Positions 1 to 6,385 of a stretch of DNA of 6,385 nucleotides are shown piece by piece. Each line of letters opens with the position of its first letter. The stretch's first letter is position 1. This stretch comes from Gammaproteobacteria bacterium (GTDB lineage Bacteria > Pseudomonadota > Gammaproteobacteria > Competibacterales > Competibacteraceae). Position numbers and translations under genes: made by a program. The stretch covers positions 1-6,385 of the forward strand of contig PWUP01000005.1 in NCBI GenBank assembly GCA_003562535.1. The letters are read 5' to 3'. Below the pieces are notes generated by a model that worked only from the letters and a program-made list of their open reading frames with translations, had not been told where the DNA came from and did no database searches.

Positions 1-2
1 CC

Positions 3-3000
3 CGCCTGTCGGCGCGCAGCGGGGATTCGCTGTACCAGGACCTGCTGGACACCCAGTTCTGGGGTCGCATCGAGGCCGGCACCTACGGGCCCGACCAGGA
101 TTGGGGCATTGAAGACTACGTTGCCGCCGAAATCGCTCGCCGCGCCCAGGGCGGCATTACCGCCGTGGCCGCTGGGGAGTTTGACGATACGAGCAGTAGC
201 CTTCTCTTTAACAGTCCATGCAATCCGGCAGATCCTAGGCCGTATTTTGTGCACCCTAATAGAGATGGTAATGATCACTATTCGCTTCCTGGCTGGGATA
301 TAAGTGGATCCGAATTTTTTGATGATTATTCAGAATCCTATGTTTATATTAGAAACTCCGTAGATAATACTTCAGGAGCAGCTCCTCCTAATGGTGGTAA
401 TACACTATATTTTGAAAAGGCTACATCTTCATTCTCTAGTACTCCAGCGGTGCACAATCTAACCTTTGATGGCAAATACCGCTATGGCTTTAATGGCAGC
501 CGGCCTCAAATTACCAACACTAATGGAGATGGCCATAGGGAACTGCCGATCAGTAGCAGAGGTGATTTTGGCGATGTTGATGGCTTTGGGTTGCCAACGG
601 ACACCTGGACAGAGGAGGGTAGCCGATCTGTCGAGGATGCATCGACGGGAGGAAGGTTGGATATCCTCCGAGACGTTGCAGGCAATAGAGAGATTCAGCG
701 TAATGTTGCATGGATCCGGTTTGATTCAAATATTTCAGCTGGTGAGACGGTTGAAGTGCGTTTGCGGCCCAGGCTTGCACAAGTCGATCAGATCTGGTGG
801 GTGATATCTGAAGATCACGATATAAGCAACTGGGTCGATCCTACCAATGCCAGTATTACACCGGCGGATGATGATTTCGGTACAAACAGATTGCTTGGAA
901 ACCCTAGTTCTGTTGACTTTCCGATTGGAGATGCTTCCTTTCAACTTGGTGTAAATAATCCATGGGTTCGAGCGGGTAACTCTAAAATTCAGGGCTATAC
1001 CGCAGAAGTCACGGTGGGTGAATGCGGTAATGCCTTTGTTATGGGCCATCGTGATCCCTGGGTTGGCTATCGAAAGTACGAAATAGAGTACCGTCAAGGC
1101 TCAGGGACTTGGCAATCAATACCTGCGGGAGATTTTAATTCGACAAACCCTTTCCCGCTGCTGTGTGTTCCAGAAGGAGTCGAGTTGGACTTTGGCGATG
1201 CACCTGCTGGTTACGGCACGATGCTGGCCGATAACGGCCCGCATCACATCATCCGCGGACCCTGGCTGCCGAATATCGCCAACCCGGTCGGTGAGCCGGG
1301 TGTCAACGACACCACCGGCGAGCCAGATGGTCAGCCGGACCCTCAAGCCGGCGCGGATGGCGCCAACGACGGCGTTGAGCTGGCGGATTTCCGTGAGCTG
1401 ACGGTCGGCGGCGGTGTTGAATGCGATGGCCTGCGACTGGAAAACTCCGGTAGCGAGTTTTTCTATTGCGCGGCCGTTCGCGTGGCCAACCCGACGGACG
1501 ACCCTGCGCGAGTAGTGGGTTGGGTGGATTTTGCCGGTGACGGCAACTTCTCAGGTGCCATCGACCGGGCTCTGCCCACGCTTCGCATCGGTACTCGCGG
1601 TCTGGAGACGTTTGATGACTCCCTGCGTGAGCCTTGCCCGGCGGCGAGCCTTGGTTTGGGTGACAACTTGTCCGACTGGACCATCCCGCCCAACTGCGAA
1701 GGCGTGGTGGTGATGGTCTGGCAGTACGGCCCCACCGATACGATCACGGCGGGTGACACCTTTGCCCGCTTCCGGATTTCAACCGATACCCGCGATGATT
1801 TTGCCACGGATCCGTCGCCACTGGGTTTCCTGGACGATGGCGAAGTGGAAGACCACTTCATGGAAGCCGGCACCATTCCGGTCAGCATCCACGCGTTCGA
1901 GTCGCGCTTTATTCGCGATGGTCTGGAAGTGCGCTGGTCGACGGCCTCCGAGACGCACAACCAGGGCTTTTACCTGTGGGGTGAACGTGGCGATGGCCAG
2001 TTCGAGCTGCTGACGCCGGAGATGATTGTGTCGGAGGCGTCGGGCGCGGTGGAGCCGCAGAGCTACCGTGTGGTCATTCCGGGTCTGGCGCGCGGCGACG
2101 TGCGTGACCTGATGATCACGGCGGTGGACTACCTGGGCGACGAAGAGCTGTACGGCTACTTCCACGCCGGCCAGGCCTTTGGTGAGTCGAACCCGCCGTC
2201 GCTGCTGGACTGGTCGAGCATTCGTGGCGAAGCGGAAGCGCGGATGAACCGCTCGGGCTACCAGGCCCGTGGCGACCTGTTCTGGAACGAGTCGAACCGC
2301 CGCGGTCTGGTGGTCTCGGCCGACTTCCTGGTTGAACACGAAGGCCTGCATCGGATCAGCTACGAGTCGCTGCGCGACCTGGGTCTGGACCTGAACGGCG
2401 CCGACCCGGCGACGATTGCCCTGACCCTGGACGGCCAACCGGTGGCCCGCTTTGTCGAACTGGCCAACCCGGCCAACCCGGCCGGCAGCCGTGCCCAGGC
2501 GCGTGCTGCGCGCTTTGGCCCGGGCAGCTCGATTCTGTTCTGGGGCGAGCGCCCGTCGCTGCCGGCGGCCAAGTACATTGACCACAACGTTTACCGCGTG
2601 TCGGTGGACCGTGATCAGGCCGTGCCGGTGAGCTGGCTGGGTGGCGTGGCCAACGCGCCAAGCGCCCTGGCCTGGTCGAGTGAGCGAGTCGCCGACGACG
2701 TGGCCTACCACTTTGGCAACCCGAACGCCGACCCCTGGTACATGCGTCGCCTGCGCAGCTGGGGCTCGCGTGATCGCGAGCACAGCGTCAGCTTCGAGAT
2801 TGACAGCGCCGAGCACCTTGGTGCCGGTCAGCCGTTGATCACGGTTGAGCTGGGTGGTCTGACCAAGCTGCCGCAAGGCCCCGAACACCGGGCACAGATC
2901 CGCCTGAACGACGAGGTGGTTCATGTGGCCAGCTTCCACGGCCAGCGGTCTGAAGTGCTGACCGTACCGGTGTCGCCCGACCAACTGCAGGCCGGCACCA

Positions 3001-4463
3001 ACACCGTGGTGGTGCGTTCGGTAGGCTTTGAGGGCATCAACAGCATCTCGCTGCTGGAGTCGGTCAGCTTGCGCTGGGCGGGCCCGGCCGATGCCGTTGA
3101 TGGCATTGCCCACTTCCAGCCGCTGCTGGCCGGCCAGCACGATGGCATTGAAGTGGCCGGTGTGGACAGCGTCAACCCGCTGGTCTTTGCCCGCAGTGAC
3201 GGCGGCCTGGTTCGTCTGAGCCCGCAAGTGCGCCGCGACGGCGTTGTGCTGGCCGCCGTGCCGCGCGATGTCGCGATTGACCAGGTCTGGGTCTCGTCGC
3301 TGGACCGTGTACTCGAGCCGACCCCGCTGGGCGGTCTGGATGCCAATGCCGACTGGTCGCACCGCGCCGACCTGTTGATCATTGCCCACCCGGCCTTCCT
3401 GCCGGACAGTGGCGATGCCGATCACCCGCTGAACCGCCTGGTGGCCTTGCGCGAGAGCCAGGGCTGGACGGTGGCGGTGGTCAACATTGCCGAGCTTCAG
3501 CTTCGCTACTCGGGAGGCATGCCGCTGCCCTCGGCGGTCAACCGTTTCCTTGCCGAGGTTTCCGAGCGAGGCCGGGTCAGTCACGTACTGCTGGTGGGTG
3601 GCGACAGCTACGACTACCGCAACGTACTGGGCGGCAACAGCCTGAGCTTTATCCCGACCCACTATGCGCCGACCCAGTTTGTTCGCTTCACGCCCAGCGA
3701 TGCCTTGTTGGCTGACCTGAACGGCGATGGCCTGTCGGACCTGCCGCTGGGCCGCCTGCCGGTGCGCACGCTGGCCGATCTTCAGGCCTCGGTGGACAAG
3801 CTGATGGATTGGGAAGCCAACCAGCGCGGCCAGACCTCGGCAGTGTGGGTAACCGACCTTCAGGACACCCGCCAGGCATCGTTTGAAGCGCAGGCTGAGC
3901 GGATGGCCGAGCAACTGGTTCGCCTGGGCGGCTGGTCGCCGGAGCAGATTGACCTGGTGTTGTTCGAGCAGGCGGGCTCGGCCGCGGCCACGCGCAACCA
4001 ACTGTTTGATGCGCTGGAGTCGGGCCGTGCCCTGACCGGCTTTACCGGCCACGGCTCGCCGACCCTGTGGTCGTTCTCGGGCGTTCTGACGCCGTCGCGC
4101 CTGGCCGAGCTGTACAACGACGGCCTGCCGACCCTGGTGGGTACCTCGGCCTGCTACACCACCTACTTTGTGTCGCCGACCTCCGACACGCTGTCGCATC
4201 GGTTGATGCACGGCCTGCGTCTGGACGGCGAGGGACAAGCGCATCCGTCGCGCAACGGCGCCATTGCGGTACACGGTGCGGCCACGCTCTCCAGCCTGGT
4301 TCACAACGAGTTGTTCCTGCGCGAAGTGATTGCTGGCCTGCTGGCCGGTGAAACCCTGGGTGAGGCCGTGCTGGGTGCCCGTCACGAAGCCGAGCTGCGA
4401 GGCCTGGACGATCTGGTGATCAACTGGACCCTGCTGGGTGATCCGACCCTGCGCCTGCAATAG
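3..4463 (+). CDS. C25 family (gingipain-like) cysteine peptidase, multidomain, 5'-partial
   Basis: Secreted-type cysteine endopeptidase. The frame is open from the window edge (1486 residues visible, numbered from position 3), so the true start and any signal peptide lie to the left. An internal GTG at 165 has no convincing ribosome site and no signal peptide follows it. Domain order: residues 1-58 unrecognised; 59-393 AT-rich-encoded, unrecognised; about 396-622 GEVED domain (starts DFGDAP, ends DDGEVEDHF); about 625-727 fibronectin-like domain with TASETHNQGF; about 770-1115 propeptide-like region (HRISYESL, NVYRVSVD); 1120-1486 peptidase C25. The catalytic pair is His1350 in TGHGSP and Cys1384 in GTSACYTTYF. 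Their spacing of 34 is close to the 33 between His211 and Cys244 of gingipain RgpB. The protein ends at LLGDPTLRLQ, the usual end of the C25 domain, with no type IX secretion domain. Substrate specificity cannot be read from the sequence. It converges on the subtilase gene at 4555-6282. Family assignment is firm; secretion is inferred. Confidence 0.93.
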   Translation, partial: RLSARSGDSLYQDLLDTQFWGRIEAGTYGPDQDWGIEDYVAAEIARRAQGGITAVAAGEFDDTSSSLLFNSPCNPADPRPYFVHPNRDGNDHYSLPGWDISGSEFFDDYSESYVYIRNSVDNTSGAAPPNGGNTLYFEKATSSFSSTPAVHNLTFDGKYRYGFNGSRPQITNTNGDGHRELPISSRGDFGDVDGFGLPTDTWTEEGSRSVEDASTGGRLDILRDVAGNREIQRNVAWIRFDSNISAGETVEVRLRPRLAQVDQIWWVISEDHDISNWVDPTNASITPADDDFGTNRLLGNPSSVDFPIGDASFQLGVNNPWVRAGNSKIQGYTAEVTVGECGNAFVMGHRDPWVGYRKYEIEYRQGSGTWQSIPAGDFNSTNPFPLLCVPEGVELDFGDAPAGYGTMLADNGPHHIIRGPWLPNIANPVGEPGVNDTTGEPDGQPDPQAGADGANDGVELADFRELTVGGGVECDGLRLENSGSEFFYCAAVRVANPTDDPARVVGWVDFAGDGNFSGAIDRALPTLRIGTRGLETFDDSLREPCPAASLGLGDNLSDWTIPPNCEGVVVMVWQYGPTDTITAGDTFARFRISTDTRDDFATDPSPLGFLDDGEVEDHFMEAGTIPVSIHAFESRFIRDGLEVRWSTASETHNQGFYLWGERGDGQFELLTPEMIVSEASGAVEPQSYRVVIPGLARGDVRDLMITAVDYLGDEELYGYFHAGQAFGESNPPSLLDWSSIRGEAEARMNRSGYQARGDLFWNESNRRGLVVSADFLVEHEGLHRISYESLRDLGLDLNGADPATIALTLDGQPVARFVELANPANPAGSRAQARAARFGPGSSILFWGERPSLPAAKYIDHNVYRVSVDRDQAVPVSWLGGVANAPSALAWSSERVADDVAYHFGNPNADPWYMRRLRSWGSRDREHSVSFEIDSAEHLGAGQPLITVELGGLTKLPQGPEHRAQIRLNDEVVHVASFHGQRSEVLTVPVSPDQLQAGTNTVVVRSVGFEGINSISLLESVSLRWAGPADAVDGIAHFQPLLAGQHDGIEVAGVDSVNPLVFARSDGGLVRLSPQVRRDGVVLAAVPRDVAIDQVWVSSLDRVLEPTPLGGLDANADWSHRADLLIIAHPAFLPDSGDADHPLNRLVALRESQGWTVAVVNIAELQLRYSGGMPLPSAVNRFLAEVSERGRVSHVLLVGGDSYDYRNVLGGNSLSFIPTHYAPTQFVRFTPSDALLADLNGDGLSDLPLGRLPVRTLADLQASVDKLMDWEANQRGQTSAVWVTDLQDTRQASFEAQAERMAEQLVRLGGWSPEQIDLVLFEQAGSAAATRNQLFDALESGRALTGFTGHGSPTLWSFSGVLTPSRLAELYNDGLPTLVGTSACYTTYFVSPTSDTLSHRLMHGLRLDGEGQAHPSRNGAIAVHGAATLSSLVHNELFLREVIAGLLAGETLGEAVLGARHEAELRGLDDLVINWTLLGDPTLRLQ
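177..1190 (+). other. AT-rich in-frame block inside the C25 gene
   Basis: The G+C of 60-base lines drops from about 68% (1-60) to 50% at 181-240, 28% at 301-360 and 40-45% through 841-960. It returns to 68% at 1261-1320. The frame stays open throughout. Codons that the rest of the gene avoids (ATA, AGA, AGT, GGA) are frequent here. The encoded 335 or so residues are rich in Asn, Asp, Ser, Gly and aromatic residues, contain three cysteines and have no hydrophobic membrane segment, so an extracellular beta-rich domain is likely. I do not recognise the family. The right edge coincides with the start of the GEVED domain. Recombination or horizontal acquisition of a domain is the simplest biological reading; an assembly chimera is less likely because the frame is kept at both edges, but it is not excluded. 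Confidence 0.75.
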
Positions 4464-4554
4464 GCCAGTGAAGATCCGGGCTGTGCTACGCCAGGTCTGA
4501 ATAAAAAAGCCCCGGCAACCCATTGGGTTGCCGGGGCAATGGGACTGGATTGGG
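4464..4554. other. Intergenic gap between convergent genes
   Basis: These 91 bases separate the stop codon of the C25 gene (TAG at 4461-4463) from the stop codon of the subtilase gene (TGA on the - strand at 4557-4555). The only structure I see in it is the terminator hairpin at 4509-4537. No promoter or small gene is evident. Confidence 0.85.
4503..4537 (-). terminator. Rho-independent terminator of the subtilase gene
   Basis: A perfect 13-base-pair inverted repeat (4509-4521 with 4525-4537, three-base loop ATT) is very GC-rich at its base. Six A residues at 4503-4508 become a run of T on the - strand immediately after the stem. The stem begins 17 bases past the subtilase stop. On the + strand no T-run follows the stem, so it would be a weak intrinsic terminator for the C25 gene, though the hairpin could still block or stabilise that transcript's 3' end. 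Confidence 0.88.
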
Positions 4555-6282
4555 TCAGTTCCCGCCTGCTTCGAAGCGATCCTGCAACAGACCGGCCGAG
4601 GCACAGGCGCGAATGCGGACATCGTCGATGTACCAGCCCTCGCGTCCCACGGTATTGTCGGTACCCAGGCGGAAGCGGAAACGCACGTCCTGGCCGGCCA
4701 GGCCGGAAAGATCGACAATGTACCGTTCCCAATCGCGCGGGTCGCCGCACCAGGCTTGCAGGCCGGTCAGGGGATTGTTGTATCCGCTGGCCACGGTGCC
4801 GTCATAGTCGCGACTGATCAGCATCGATGCATCGACCTGGATCCAGTTGGCCCCGGCATCGGTCGAGTACTCCAGAAGCCCGCCGTCCCAGCAACCACCG
4901 GCGGTTCTTGACTCGATGATCTGGCGGTTCCAGAAGTCGAGGAACAGGCCGCTGGCGTTGTCCACCACCACGCGGTAGTAGTAGAAGGCGGCGGTATCCA
5001 GCCCGCTTACCGTGGCCTCGGTCTGGGTGGTTTCCAGGCTGAAGACCACGTTCCCGGCCCCCACGGACTCCGCAAACTGGAACGCCAGGGTGGTAGTGCC
5101 CGGGGCGGTCACCGTAGTCTCGCCGAGGCTGGCGCTGATTCCTTCCGGAAGGTCGGCCGTGTTCAGGCTGGCAGCCCCGTCAAAACCACCAATGCTGATG
5201 ACGTTGACCTCGGTCTCGACCGATTCAGGCAGACAGGCTTCCAGGTTGGCCGGGTTCAGGCTCAGACCGAAATCCGGCGTCTGGGTGCAGTTCTCGCAGA
5301 CCAGGGCGAAGTGCTGGGCCGGGCCGGCATCCGGGTCATCCAGCAGAACGCTCCCGGCGATCTGGAAGGCATCCACGGTGATCGTGACCGGGCCATTGGC
5401 TGCCGGCAGCACGACCTGTTCGATGTTGTTCAGGCGGTCGGCGACGCCGCTCGGGCCTTCAAGCTGGTTGCCCCGCCAGGTTTCGCCGTTGTGGTTCACG
5501 ACCAGGTCGAGATCGTTGACCAGGGCCGGGTTGGCGCCGACGGCGCCGGGTGCATCGCTCCAGCTGAGCGTGATCCGAACGGGCTGGCTCGGATCAGCCG
5601 GCATCACCTGGCGCTCCCATTGCTGGCCGCTTTCGGTGAACAGGTCGGTCTGGTCCCAGAATTCAGACAGATTGTCGCTGCTAAGCAGGGACGACAGGTC
5701 GACCCGGCCATAACCGACATCGAAGTTCGGGGCGGCTCCTGGGCCGATCTGACGGGCACCACTGACCAGCAGCGCCTTGGCCATGGCCGGGCTGAAGTCC
5801 TGGCCATCGTTGAGGCCGCGCCACCATTCGGCCAGCAGCACCAGGGCGCCAGAGGCATGCGGGGCGGCCATCGAGGTGCCGCTGCAGAACGAGTACTGAT
5901 TGTTGGTGCCGCCAATGATGGAAGTACAGCTTGACGGACTGGGCTTGATGGTCGAAGAAACCGACTGGCCGGGTGCGGCAATGGTCGGGGAAATACGACC
6001 ATCGACGGCCGGGCCCCGGCTGGAGAAGCTACTGACCGCATCGACGTTGCCGCTGACCCGGAAGGTCTGGGTGCTGGCGGTGACAATCGGATTCTTGGCC
6101 TCCTTGGGGGTGGTCAGCGTGTTTGGCCCGGGGCCGGAATTGCCGGCCGAGAAGACCACGATGAACGGCTCCATGCCGGGTGTTTCGAAGTCGCCGTCCA
6201 GCACCATCAGATCGTAGGTCCGCTCGGTGTTCTGGTAGCCGGCGGCAGTGCCGCCGCCGGAGGTCCACGCCGCGCCAATGTC
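4555..6282 (-). CDS. Subtilisin-like serine peptidase (S8, KP-43-like), 5'-truncated
   Basis: Secreted-type serine endopeptidase fragment. The frame is open from 6282 (just after an in-frame TAG at 6285-6283) to the TGA at 4557-4555, 575 residues. Residues here are numbered from the Met at 6207, which is internal to the domain and not a credible start. The oxyanion Asn is N23 in FSAGNSGPG and the catalytic Ser is S112 in SGTSMAAPHA. FSSRGP and the TIAAPG segment between them are typical of S8, especially KP-43-type enzymes. The catalytic Asp and His motifs, which belong further upstream, are missing, as is the signal peptide. After the protease come a jelly-roll domain (about 185-305, LSWSDAP and NDLDLVVNHNG, as in KP-43), an Ig-like domain (about 312-392), a short fibronectin-like stretch (about 393-420), and a lectin/MAM-like domain (about 421-535; LEYSTDAGANW, GWYIDDVRI). 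The tail is LLQDRFEAGGN. A terminator follows 17 bases downstream. As shown it could not be active; it is either a cut-off intact gene next to a sequence junction or a real truncation. Confidence 0.88.
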   Translation of the reverse strand, partial: DIGAAWTSGGGTAAGYQNTERTYDLMVLDGDFETPGMEPFIVVFSAGNSGPGPNTLTTPKEAKNPIVTASTQTFRVSGNVDAVSSFSSRGPAVDGRISPTIAAPGQSVSSTIKPSPSSCTSIIGGTNNQYSFCSGTSMAAPHASGALVLLAEWWRGLNDGQDFSPAMAKALLVSGARQIGPGAAPNFDVGYGRVDLSSLLSSDNLSEFWDQTDLFTESGQQWERQVMPADPSQPVRITLSWSDAPGAVGANPALVNDLDLVVNHNGETWRGNQLEGPSGVADRLNNIEQVVLPAANGPVTITVDAFQIAGSVLLDDPDAGPAQHFALVCENCTQTPDFGLSLNPANLEACLPESVETEVNVISIGGFDGAASLNTADLPEGISASLGETTVTAPGTTTLAFQFAESVGAGNVVFSLETTQTEATVSGLDTAAFYYYRVVVDNASGLFLDFWNRQIIESRTAGGCWDGGLLEYSTDAGANWIQVDASMLISRDYDGTVASGYNNPLTGLQAWCGDPRDWERYIVDLSGLAGQDVRFRFRLGTDNTVGREGWYIDDVRIRACASAGLLQDRFEAGGN

Positions 6283-6385
6283 CTACGCGTACGCGGGCGA
6301 ATTGCCGATGCGCGGCGATGAGCCCGTGCGGAACACTGTGCAGCCGTCGCTGCGCAGGAGCGTTTCGTGCTGTGCCTCACCGCGC
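6283..6385 (-). other. Unassigned right end with in-frame stop upstream of subtilase
   Basis: In the subtilase frame the - strand reads about 33 residues from the window edge, ending RTGSSPRIGNSPAYA and then TAG at 6285-6283. This does not resemble the Asp- or His-containing front of a subtilase. On the + strand an ATG at 6278 opens a frame that stays open to the edge (MSYAYAGELPMRGDE...). A GGAGG at 6259-6263 lies 14 bases before that ATG, too far to be a good ribosome site. I recognise neither peptide and cannot say which strand, if either, is coding. A perfect 10-base palindrome, CGCGTACGCG, lies at about 6286-6295. Confidence 0.4.

Noticed and set aside
165..167. GTG as the start codon of the C25 gene
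   Set aside because: The frame is open upstream to the window edge, spacing to any purine-rich stretch is poor, and no signal peptide follows, although the protein should be exported.
466..1401. Small open frames on both strands in and just after the AT-rich block
   Set aside because: The long + frame passes through the whole block with consistent protein-like sequence; the small frames lack ribosome sites and recognisable features.
2462..2483. Tandem GGCCAACCC repeat (two copies plus a partial third)
   Set aside because: Encodes the short ANPANPAG stretch inside the propeptide-like region; too short and too GC-simple to mean more than local slippage.
1779..4718. A 979-codon open frame on the - strand opposite the C25 gene
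   Set aside because: It is a by-product of GC-biased third positions in the + strand gene. Its translation is low in hydrophobic order, rich in Arg, Gln and Ala, shows no family motif, and crosses the terminator and the end of the real subtilase gene.
5012..5934. Overlapping + strand open frames of 233 and 207 codons opposite the subtilase
   Set aside because: Shadow frames of the GC-rich - strand gene, without recognisable motifs or ribosome sites.
6205..6207. ATG as the start codon of the subtilase
   Set aside because: It lies inside the S8 fold; the preceding 20 codons (SGGGTAAGYQNTERTYDL) already match this family's sequence.

Overview
The window holds two large genes facing each other, each coding for a secreted-type endopeptidase and each lacking its 5' end here. 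On the + strand a reading frame that is already open at the left edge runs to 4463. It encodes a multidomain protein ending in a peptidase family C25 (gingipain-like, clan CD) cysteine protease domain. On the - strand a subtilisin-like (family S8, KP-43-like) serine protease is read from about 6282 down to 4555. A 91-base gap separates the two stop codons. It holds a strong stem-loop whose T-tract lies on the - strand side, so it is best read as the terminator of the subtilase gene.

Most of the window is GC-rich, with hand-counted 60-base lines near 68% GC (for example 1-60 and 1261-1320). The GC-rich parts show strong G/C third-position codon use. Codon use, protein families and the domain repertoire (GEVED domain, 'TASExxNxGF' domain, C25 protease without a type IX secretion tail, KP-43-like subtilase ending in a DRFE tail) suggest a free-living, protein-degrading gammaproteobacterium, perhaps of the Xanthomonadales/Wenzhouxiangella type. 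That placement is inference from memory of similar proteins, not a search result.

Layout. 3-176: GC-rich start of the C25 frame, unrecognised sequence. 177-1190: an AT-richer block (lines of 28-55% GC) that stays in frame and encodes about 335 residues of unrecognised, probably beta-rich extracellular sequence. 1188-1860: GEVED domain. 1875-2180: fibronectin-like domain. About 2200-3350: the propeptide-like region seen upstream of C25 catalytic domains. 3360-4463: C25 catalytic domain with the His/Cys pair. 4464-4554: intergenic terminator. 4555-6282: subtilase fragment, consisting in protein order of the C-terminal half of the S8 domain (Asn and Ser catalytic-site motifs present; Asp and His motifs absent), a jelly-roll domain, an Ig-like domain, a lectin/MAM-like domain and a DRFE tail. 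6283-6385: an in-frame TAG followed by sequence that does not look like the missing front of a subtilase.

Both proteins probably act outside the cytoplasm on proteins or peptides, as a pair of unrelated endopeptidases. No signal peptide or promoter is visible because both 5' ends are missing. The points most worth checking are the abrupt composition change inside the C25 gene and the abrupt loss of homology at the 5' side of the subtilase. Either could be real gene mosaicism or an assembly junction. I see no RNA gene, CRISPR array, insertion sequence or defence system.
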